A stretch of DNA of 64,000 nt from Stropharia rugosoannulata (lineage: Eukaryota > Basidiomycota > Agaricomycetes > Agaricales > Strophariaceae), in NCBI GenBank assembly GCA_028532985.1, contig JANCIK010000003.1, positions 692,001-756,000 of the forward strand, in the 5' to 3' direction. Both the position numbers and the translations under genes were made by a program. Positions within the stretch are counted from its first letter, which is position 1. Every line of letters starts with the position of its first letter. The notes under the pieces are model-generated. The model was given only the letters and a program-made list of their open reading frames with translations. It did no database searches and was not told the DNA's origin. Below are positions 36,101-44,789 of this stretch, one piece after another.

Positions 36101-36881
36101 GTGATCATGTTGCACCATCAAAATCTCTAATGGAGAAACATATGTTAGTCAGGTCCAATTCATCTTTGTTATTTTTATACTCATGAACTCTATAGGACAC
36201 GCACACATTCTGCCTGGACAAAATTTCTGAACTCTTTTGATGTGGGAAAATCGGGTCGTAAAACCCTTGTTTGCCCGCATGGAGACTACAAAGGCATCAA
36301 GTTGAAACACATGAAAGCTCATCTCACCTTGCATTGCACCAACCGTAGTGAATATGCACAAATGGAGGCAGATCACAATTCCAATCTACGTTACCCGAAC
36401 TCCTCAAAATCTAAGCAGAAGACGACTGTGCCTCTTGATGAGAACAACTTGGACATAGAGGTACGATTGTTTTGTCTCCTTCAAGTTGCTACTGTACTAT
36501 AGTACCTTTGCAGGCAAAAAATACAATTTCGGACAGCGAAAGCGAAAGCGAATCCAGATGCTTGAAGAGGAAACTAACGGTAAGCACATTTGTCTATTAA
36601 TCATACAGTAACTTTATCCGTTTTGCAGGTTGATGATGATGATGAAAGCAATGGAGATGAAGGAATTGATATGGTGTATTCCGATGAAATCAATGTATGC
36701 CAAATCTGCCTTTTGTGAAGTTTGCCCGTCTAATTACACCATCTACTAGTCCGACAATTTGGCTGAGAAACTTAAGACCGGGGAACCGTTATCTTTGCTT
36801 CTTCAGTTGCTCACTGGTTTCACTCTGCAAGCCGAATCAAGCGGCTTATCTTTGGAAACGATTCTTTCTCCATTGCCATAG
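33139..36881 (+). CDS. Crypton/DUF3435-like tyrosine recombinase with C2H2 zinc fingers
   Basis: A multi-exon gene with many 45-60 bp introns, roughly 900 residues. The first exons are 33139-33540, 33590-33773 and 33859-33902. Order: an N-terminal helical region (MSTLLERLEARQ onward), then KGFKTIKASTLVGFLNVFLS, FGGAIAEEKFFTLDPVKHGH, and a catalytic-like core. The core has Arg in GFRVLRRSAGNSF (about 34425), His in ANILNHDEARSTF (about 34545), and the putative nucleophile Tyr in FNKYYSRTTANFN. This R..H..Y order with AGN and YY matches Crypton/DUF3435 recombinases. The first Arg box is not obvious. The C-terminus carries CPECDHVAPSKSLMEKHM and CPHGDYKGIKLKHMKAHLTL (C2H2-like) and an acidic tail. 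The last exon ends with SLETILSPLP. Likely a mobile-element integrase; activity is unproven. Confidence 0.7.
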
Positions 36882-37126
36882 ATGATCGGTCAACGTGTTT
36901 AGTTGAAAGTTGTACTTTAAACAAATTCAAATCGTGTATTTTAGACGCCTGTGCCCTGTCTGAACTTTGTGCTCATTGGTATATCAAGGCAACCAACACC
37001 GACTATGATTCCACTCTTAGCACCTTCACTAGTTTACTGATATGCCAGCAAACCAAGTGGTCCGGTAAACCCATCGTGTTCTGCCCATTTGAGTCCGTCG
37101 AATTGTTAATACTTCCGAACATGCCC
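36776..37126 (+). other. Orphan open frame overlapping the recombinase end
   Basis: In a frame different from the recombinase, codons stay open from about 36776 across its stop codon to the SR-gene fragment at 37127. The text is protein-like: GNDSFSIAIDDRSTCLVE, CILDACALSELCAHWYIKAT, DSTLSTFTSLLICQQTKWSG, KPIVFCPFESVELLILPNMP. It has no own start codon with good context and no family I recognise. The frame is cut where the duplicated fragment begins. It could be an alternative last exon of the recombinase or a remnant of a second element protein. Confidence 0.3.
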
Positions 37127-37455
37127 CAGTACTGGGCGAGGGTCGAAGCGGAAATCGAGCAAAGACGAGGAGTGGGACAGGTGGGATGGGCGGACAGCCG
37201 AGCGCAAGAAGGCGTCCCGGAATTGGGAGTCCTGGGACGGCCGGGACGATGCAAATGACAATGATAGACACCGCAAAAGGCGGCGGAGCCGCTCGCGGTC
37301 CGTGAGCAGGGAGCGGGACAAGACGTTTGGGAGCTCGTCCCGCGCAAAGCGTAGTGATGATAGAGAAGATGAAGACCGCTCACGGCGGCGTGGGCGCAGT
37401 CGGAGCGCGTCCCCCCGCAGACGGAAATATGGCAGTCGAGATCGACAGGACGACG
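37127..37455 (+). repeat. Partial duplicate of the SR-rich gene (329 bp)
   Basis: Aligned without gaps to 40197-40525, inside the SR-rich gene at 39756-41289. I count 12 mismatches in 329 bp, about 96% identity, same orientation. Both ends are abrupt: upstream is the orphan frame, downstream the LRR-type remnant. The fragment contains no start or stop of its own gene and keeps the open frame in part only, so it is a captured or duplicated piece and not a functional exon set. Confidence 0.92.
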
Positions 37456-37547
37456 CTGCACACTCGGTATCTCTTGGCTAGAGCGGTAGTCCGCTGCTCG
37501 CCTCGGGTGCATTGGCCCTGGACTTCTGTGGCACAAGAATTGTGTCG

Positions 37548-38480
37548 TCAACTTTGTGCGCAGTAAGGTAGCTCCTGCTGGGCCACCGGCGACTCGGGGT
37601 CGTCGTCGTCCGAATCTGCGTCTTCCTCGTTTTGGCTGGTCGCTTCTGCGAAGGCAGAAGGACCAAAATGCGACGAGGGCGAGGCGCACACATCCTCCGC
37701 GTCGTATGATGTGAATGACGAGGACGGGGATGCACAGTCCCATGAATTTGGGCTTGGCGACCACGGGTACGAGAAGCACGAAGCGGCGCTCTGTGGCTCG
37801 TCGCCGTCCTCTTCAGAGTCATCACCATCCACACCCTCTTCGTTATCCTCATCCCGCACGCCAACCCAGATTGTCTGCAGGTTCGCGAACCACCCTTCCT
37901 TCTTTCCTTACTCCACGCACCGGCACACGTCCACTACGTCCTCCGCGAAGCACTCAATGCGTACACTCTCGACGGGCGACGCGGCGAGCGCGGACATCGT
38001 GTCGACGACGCGCTCAAGCAGGAAGTATGGGCTGATGGAGAGCTTCTTGAGGGCAGAGAGGGAACTCGGTTGCGCAGGGGCTGCGGTAGGATTTTGAACA
38101 GTGCCATTTGCAGGTGAAGGCGCCCACGCCAAAGCCGCAACGGTGGGCGACGGTGGGGGTACAGCACCAGCGGCAGTGCCAAGTGCAGCCCCGATGCCCA
38201 CCTCGCTCAGGCTCTCGCCAACTGCAGCCACGATACGCTGTGTGCATGAGGCATTGAACGCTTCGCTCTCGTATCCGCACGGGCCTATTTCAAATCATCA
38301 ATTAGGCTGACCTAGCTGATAAGATAGGTAGCGCACCTATGTATATCAAGCATCTCAAGTTTGGCAAGGGGGTAGTGGATCCCCAGCGTGTGTCGCCGAG
38401 ATGGATGTCTTTGAGGGCGAGGCGGGTGAGCGAGGGAAGGAGGAGCAGAGTGGGTAGGGAGAGCGGGGTGTCCAGTGACA
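37548..38480 (-). pseudogene. Truncated LRR/F-box-type gene fragment
   Basis: Read on the minus strand: LPSLTRLALKDIHLGDTRWG and PLPNLRCLIYIG (leucine-rich repeat spacing), a short intron ending in GAAATAG, then CPCGYESEAF, KKLSISPYFLLERVVDTMSA and ESVRIECFAEDVVDV. After an in-frame TAA (or a short intron ending CCTGCAG) come TIWVGVRDEDNEEG and an acidic Ser/Glu-rich tail ending at 37548. This resembles the C-terminal half of the F-box/LRR proteins common in Agaricomycetes. No F-box or start exists upstream, where the tRNA-His fragment begins about 100 bp away. The other-strand frames here are shadows. Confidence 0.55.
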
Positions 38481-38584
38481 GGGCAAGAGAGAAAAATCAT
38501 GTGTGGCAGGGTGTTGCGCGGAATTGGCGTATATTCCCAAGGCCCACCGAAGCCGGGGTACATGATTCGTGGTTCCGATTGCGC

Positions 38585-38620
38585 AGCCACAACGAAGTGA
38601 TTTAACCCCTAATCGATACC
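38585..38620 (-). pseudogene. Degenerate 5' half of tRNA-His, inverted
   Basis: Read from 38620 to 38585, about 34 of 37 bases match the intact tRNA-His (30849 onward): end of the acceptor arm, full D arm, and anticodon stem start with GTG. The similarity stops just after the anticodon loop; the 3' half is absent or unrecognisable and the acceptor stem cannot pair. It is in the opposite orientation to the intact gene. It marks the outer edge of the mosaic region. Confidence 0.75.
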
Positions 38621-39755
38621 GACTTGTATATTGGTATACCTAACCCGATCACATACAGTCAAACATCCTTTTTGGAAAGCCTCCCCACAGCCCATACCAC
38701 TCGTTTTTCCCTTCTATGCCCCTCCCAATATTACCCCTCATCTCTAGCCATTTTATACTGTTCTCACGGGTACTGAAACCGAACACGACAACGGGTATGT
38801 ACACTAGTCTGCCCAAAAAACGTTGTGAAGCTAAACTTACGTGACAAGATCCGCAGCGGAACTTAGACTTAGACTTGTTCGACACAATAAGTAGGCTTGT
38901 GTTCGGGACAGCTGCTAGTCGACAGCGAGGTCCGTTATACATAAAGGGGCTTATTCTGCTGCGAGTCCGCACCAATTCTTCCTGTGTCCGAGTTACATAA
39001 TAACATTTCGTAATGGCGCGCGCGCCCTACATTGTCCTCGCGTAGGTACGCACCGCGCAGGCGAGGAGTGGCTAGCCGAGCCATGCGGGGTCAACGTGCC
39101 GCACGAGGATGTGGCGCATGCAGCACACCCTCTCACGCCGCGCAGGGTAGAGTTGAGTTAGGGGGCATGTGTAGGGTGTGTATGTTACTCAAAGTTTCAG
39201 CCCGGGTCTAAGTATGTCAGTGGGATCAGTTCTATGCCGGCAGCCTGTATCTGTATCAGTGTGGGTTCATTCTGAACAATGTTTCGACCATGTTCAGACC
39301 TAATTTGTTTTTTTGCTAGGGTTGGCTTGCACAGGCACTCCAGCGTGGACACGAAACAGATATCCAGACAGATTTCAGCTTGCAGCACGATTTTCTGCAT
39401 CGCGCCATACTTTGAATAGTACTAGCGGGGCATATGCAAACGAACAAGAAGCAAGGAGTTTGAAAGGGTGAGCGCGGGGAGACCAAGTTCACAGAATTTA
39501 TTTCTTCCGAGCCAGAGACCTTGTTCCTATGAAAAAACTACAACGCAGAATAAAATCCAGCATCACACGCCTCCAACAGCCTCCGCTCGCTCCAACTCCG
39601 AATTAACGAAATCTGCCACAAATGCCAAATAGCGCCAAATACCAACTCGTTATGCTGCTGCAGCCTCACAGCCACTTGACCCCCGTCTACCATACCTCGC
39701 AAGCGCTATCCGCCATAGCCTCAAGGGACACATCCCGTCGAGGTGCAATACAGAC
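38621..39755. other. Intergenic, no supported gene
   Basis: A 108-codon minus-strand frame at 38649-38975 has no recognisable domain. A GC-rich patch at 39010-39150 contains the palindrome GGCGCGCGCGCC. A short minus-strand frame near 39200-39400 also has no support. The promoter of the SR-rich gene should lie in the last few hundred bases. Confidence 0.4.
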
Positions 39756-41289
39756 ATGGCTTCCTCCTCACTCTCATCCGTCGTGTCTGGCCTTGTCCGC
39801 GCATCCATGGGCACATCCATACCCCCCACCGTACAGGACGATGACTTGGACCGCGCCGTCGCAGAACTTATCGTCCGCGAAGCAAAGAAGAAAGCTGAAC
39901 GCTACAGCCAGCAGGGAATCCGCGCATATATATCGAGCAACCTGTACGCTCCACTCCCCCCAATAATGCATATGGTGGCTCCATCTCATTTAATTGTGTC
40001 ATAGGACGGATAGCAATGCGCCGAAACCGAACAAGCGCTTCCTGAGCTCAATCATCAAGAGCACAGATGACCATAACAAGACTATTCTGAAAGCGCAGGC
40101 GCAGGCTGCCCAGGAGATAAAGCGCGAGAGGGAGGAACAGGAGAGACGCCAGCGACGGGCCCGCGCGGAGGAAGCGTCACAAGCGGCGAAGCAGCGCAGT
40201 ACTGGGCGGGGGTCGAAGCGGAAATCGAGCAAAGACGAGGAGTGGGACAGGTGGGATGGGCGGACGGCCGAGCGCAAGAAGGTGTCCCGGAATTGGGAGT
40301 CCTGGGACGGCCGGGACGATGCAAGTGACAATGATAGACACCGCAAGAGGCGGCGGACCCGCTCGCGGTCCGTGAGCAGGGAGCGGGACAAGACGTTTGG
40401 GAGCTCGTCACGCGCAAAGCGCAGTGATGATAGAGAAGATGAAGACCGCTCACGGCGGCGTGGGCGCAGTCGGAGCGCGTCTCCCCGCAGACGGAAAGAG
40501 GGCAGTCGAGAGCGACAGGACGACGACTTGCGGCGCCCTAAACGAAGACGGACCCCCGAACGGTCGCATAGACATTCTCACCGGTCTCCCTCCCCATCCC
40601 TGCACCGGGAAGAGTCGTTGCCTGCGAGGCATAAGCGGTCCCCGCCTAAATACGCTCTAGACGACATCCACAATGACTCGTCTCAACCCTCATCGCGTAG
40701 ATCCCCATCCCCGCCTTCAGACTCCGGCTCTCGCGCGGACCGCCGCTCCGATAAAGTTCGAGAAGCTAAACTGCGCTCCCCCAGTCCGCGTCGAAAATCC
40801 TCAGCGAAGGCCAGAGCGCAGGACGACCCTGAACCCGTTGCGTCAACCTCCAAGCAAAGCCCGGCGCGCGATGACTCGGATTCTGGGTCCCGGTCACCCA
40901 GCCCCGGACCTCACCCCGCTCTACAACTGCCGTCCAAGATGGACCGCTATTTCGAAGAGTCGTATGATCCTCGTCTAGATGTCGAGCCTCTGACTGCGCC
41001 GACTGTGCCTGCCACAGGTCTCATTAATAATGCCGAATTTGAGGGATGGGATGCCATGTTAGAGCTTATTCGCATCAGGAGAGAAGATAAAGAGGAGAAG
41101 AAACGACTTGAACGCCTGGGCTTGCTACCCCCGAAGGAGAAGGGAAAGAGCAAGAAGAAAGCAGTGGTGGCCGACTATGCACCGGCCGTTGCTGATAGAT
41201 GGAGCGGAGACGGTGCAGGTATTATGGATATAGAATACACGAAGCGGGGTTCGGTGAGGGAATGGGATATGGGGAAAGAAGGTTTCTAA
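39756..41289 (+). CDS. SR-rich nuclear protein with conserved C-terminal block
   Basis: Two exons (39756-39943, 40005-41289) encode 490 residues. The N-terminus is conserved-looking (DDLDRAVAELIVREAKKKAE). The middle is Arg/Ser/Asp/Glu-rich with many RS dipeptides (TRSRSVSRERDK, RRRGRSRSASPRRRK, RSHRHSHRSPSPSLHRE), typical of splicing-associated nuclear proteins. The C-terminus is ordered: MDRYFEESYDPRLDVEPLTA, LINNAEFEGWDAMLELIRIR, then IMDIEYTKRGSVREWDMGKE. I do not know a named family; a role in pre-mRNA processing is inferred from composition. A 329-bp piece (40197-40525) is duplicated at 37127-37455. It converges with the F-box gene on the other strand, 258 bp away. Confidence 0.75.
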
Positions 41290-41547
41290 TTGTATATACA
41301 CCATCATCCTACATAAATTTATCGAGCGCATGGGATAGGACAACTATGTAATTTATGTACTTATTAAACCGCTGTTACGGCTCCAAACATCGCATGGAAG
41401 AGGAGGTCTGTTGTGGCTATATTTTTAAATACAAAGGAAATAAGAACGGAATATAATAAACTGAAATCGACAAGTCGGAAAGAGAAAAAGATAAAGAAAA
41501 TATCTCCTGGCACTGACACATGCGCCCACACTTAAACGTGATCGTTG

Positions 41548-44374
41548 CTAATAATAATAATCATCATCTTCATCGTCAGCAGGAGGCTCTGCGACTGACA
41601 CCACTACGCCGTCCACCCAATGAACCAGTATGGGCTCATGGGAGGCGCGAACGTCCGGTGCACTAAAATGCGGATAATAATCCTCGTGAAGAGTGAGCTC
41701 TGTCACTAGATGCCTACAAAAGTGTAAGTAAAAGTGAACTCTTCTGACACACTCGTGTAGGCTCACTTGTCTCGGAGATGAAATTTGAGGTCTCGAATCG
41801 TATACAACTTTCCCTTCTCCGTCACCCTATCGAGGCAGTGCAAGCATGCCCATTGCGAGATCGACTCTATCCTCTCCTCTTCCGCTCTGACTACCTCTTG
41901 CGCCAAATCAACTGCCTTGATAGTTGCGAGAGATGTTTCAGCGTAGCATCCATGAAGGTGACGGACCTGAAAGAAAAAATGTTATTCGAGAAAGAATTAC
42001 TCAAGAGGAAAAAACGTTACCATCGTTCGCCACTCATAAAGACCAGCCGTTGGTTGTTTGGTTGGTTCACGTTCTTGTTCACGTTTAACACATTGGTTGC
42101 ATATAAAGCGCAGATTAAGATCATCCATATCTTCACTAGTCGCCGTTGTGGGGTCGAGACCGGCTGCCTTCACGACTTCTTCTGCCTTCGTGCTCATACG
42201 TGCATCGTATTTAAGATAACGTGTCTGCCACGGACTCCTTGCTTTATCGTGATATCTGATATAAGTGGAAGGATCCTCGGGTCCTGTCCACTCCCAAGGG
42301 TGCAGAACGTATGAACCGTTTACCATGGGGATACTACGTGTAAGGCATGGAAGATGGCCCATCACCTGTGGATAAAAAAGTGGTTTCCTTGGAGGCGGTG
42401 GCGGATCGTCGCACACCGCCAAACAGGAAGGACGATAGTCAGGATCGCATGTTTCACACTGGAACACTGTGGCGGCCAATTTGAGTTTAGCAGAAGCTTC
42501 TTCATCGCTCATAACAATTTCAACTCGACGCCTAGGAGGACCAATTACGGCTCCAGTGTCTGGATCATAGTCGTATAAGGGGGCGTAGACTGGGGATGGC
42601 GTTCGGTAACGTATGTATCTTTTCAGGACTTCTTTCAATTGTTCGTCAATTCCTCGGCGCCAATCAGTGAAGAGGTTAGGAAGTGATTGCACAACGTCTG
42701 CAAATGACGACTCGTCAATGGTGACTTCTGGAGGTGCATCCACTAGAGAATGTATGACCGGGAAATTACAGTAGTCAGGCGGCTCAGGAAAGTAATGACT
42801 TTCCGGATGATTAACTTTCTTGAAATTACTGACAGCATCGATGGCATGACCTTTCCGAATTAACTTTGACTTTTCATAGTCTCGCTCCAAGCGTTTCTTT
42901 TTCATTTCCTGCATGAATTCTAGAACTTTGGGCTCGATGTTCTTCCAAACTGTAATAGATATAAGCATTCCGAAACCATAAATATCATAGGATAGAACAC
43001 ACTTCTCTCTGTGAGCTCTTGTGCCTTGTTCACTTCTTTGACCTGCCCGAGTGTATCAGGGAGTTGGATCTGTCCGAGTTCTTCGCCCCATCCCAATTCT
43101 TCAAGTTTCTTTATGATACTAAGAGATTGTTTAATCATTGGTGAATGCTAATGGAACCTGGAACATACGCAGCCTTCCTTTCTTCCTTAAGTTGACATCT
43201 TTCATCGTGACGACTCAGCACTTGCTTTCTTTCCCAAATCGTGCATTCTTTAGCATGCTGTACGAAACGTCAACGGAGCGTTTTATCGGGGAAAAACGTA
43301 GCATACTCTGACTCTCTCCGCCACCGTATCTAGCCGACTTTGAATGAATGCATGTTGCTCCTGGGCCGTCGTCAGTCGATTATATTCCTCCTGCACTCTC
43401 AGGTATTCAGATTTCAAGCATTTTTTTGAATAGTGTGGCCCTGTGCGCGATCCTGAAGAATGAGCAACGATGATCCTGGGGGGAAATGCGCAATCCTTGC
43501 ACCTTTTTCGCTTGGAACTAGTGATATTACCGGGACTTTTTGCACAGAATCAAATGTGGTTAAAATTTTTGATCCATCGTTATTACAAACTAGCTGTACG
43601 CTGGCAAGATAACAACAATCAGGGTACACAGACTTGAACCGTGTGAGATCTTACTCACCGTTCAGCAGAACATTTTTTACACATACGCAGTCTAAACAAC
43701 CAATTAACAGATTTTGGTGTAAGAGTACCACAGAACTGCCGTATACAAGAATTTGTCAGTGGTAAATTGCAAGGCAGAGGATGAGATATAATTACTTGAC
43801 AATACGGGGAAAATAAAAGGTTTGCCCAAGCTGGTTCAGACAGTTCCTGAGGACGATGGGGTAGATCGTCAACACTATTTAGGGCGTCCTGCCAAACCGA
43901 AAGCGATGCGGATCTATCAAGCAACACACTCCTCATGTTTGTGTTAATCCTCGTTAGCTTTAAAAGGTCTGCGGGACCGAGATGACGAAGTATCTGAGGG
44001 CAATAACCTGGTCATTCTACGAATGTATGCCGTAAGATTTCAAGAAGTACCTCCAAGAGGACGTCAACAGGCATAGAGGGAAGGGCAGATAGCTTTGATG
44101 CTTTGTGCCGTCGTCCTACTTCCCTAGTTGCAGCACGGGTTGTGTCCGAGGTTCCTTTCGAAGTTCTGCGTCTTTTGCGTTGGGGAACTACATCGAATGT
44201 ACTGTCTGTCGAAGATGGTGAAGAATTAAAAGTCCCGTCCGCTTCAAAGGTGATCGTTCGCCTGCGGCGTCTAGATGTCGGTGTGTCCGTATTTAAGGGT
44301 GTTGGTTCAGCGGTAGGAATGCCATTATCCAATGTGATATTGTCGCCGTCGAATGAGACAATGTCGGACGACAT
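41548..44374 (-). CDS. F-box protein with C-terminal zinc-finger-like module (copy 2)
   Basis: Minus-strand paralogue of the gene at 19466-22162, same order of blocks and a similar intron pattern. The basic N-terminus has SRRRRRTITF and PQRKRRRTSKG. The F-box reads LPSMPVDVLLE, intron, ILRHLGPADLLKLTRINTNM. Then come FCG...WLFRLRMCKKC, a coiled region (VQEEYNRLTTAQEQHAFIQ), HPESHYFPEPPDYCNFPVIH, FQCETCDPDY and FICNQCVKREQ. The last exon, HLVTELTLHEDYYPHFSAPD, ends with an acidic/tyrosine tail (DDEDDDYYY). MSSDIVSF is taken as start; an in-frame ATG at 44413 would add 13 residues. Likely an SCF substrate receptor. The two copies differ throughout, so the duplication is not recent. Divergent from the importin gene. 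Confidence 0.78.
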
Positions 44375-44789
44375 GACTATGGAGCAATAAGAAGTTGTGC
44401 GAGGACAAGACAAGACAAGACGGCGATGAAAGGGATGAGGCTAGTGCTCAAGAAAAGGTATGAGCCGCGACTGGACTTTTACCGCATATGGTTGGGATAG
44501 GGTCTCCACAGAGTATTCAAGAAAGTTCCGGAAACGACAAAACAATTCCTGCGCTGGAGCACATCCCTGAAATGTGAAACCGAGAGTCTTAACGCATGTC
44601 TCACATGCAATGGAGACTCGAGAGAGTGCATTTGGACGATGTGGTCTTTGCCGAGGAGTACTGGGCCCTGCCGAATGCCTAATTTTACAAGAACGCGTCG
44701 AGCACGTGATGTGAGTTGTAACACGCGTTACAGATGATATATTATTTGCTGCTACTAGATTCAAGTACACCACTGCATTTCTCTCTACA
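44375..44789. promoter_or_regulatory. Divergent promoter region, F-box copy 2 / importin-9
   Basis: 415 bp between two outward-facing starts. Contains a short ACAAG/CAAGA tandem run near 44403-44419 in the 5' UTR side of the F-box gene. No gene is called; the minus-strand frames here overlap importin exon 1. Confidence 0.4.

Noticed and set aside
29304..36881. A Starship-type giant element with the recombinase as captain
   Set aside because: To my knowledge such elements are described only from Pezizomycotina; borders, cargo limits and an empty site cannot be shown here.
38649..38975. 108-codon minus-strand frame as a small gene
   Set aside because: No motif, no homologue recognised, and no promoter or splice support.
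43614..43652. B-box-like GGTTCAAGTCT on the minus strand
   Set aside because: It lies inside an intron of the F-box copy 2 gene and no cloverleaf forms around it.
44403..44419. ACAAG tandem run as a regulatory array
   Set aside because: Only about three short units; simple slippage in a 5' UTR is sufficient.
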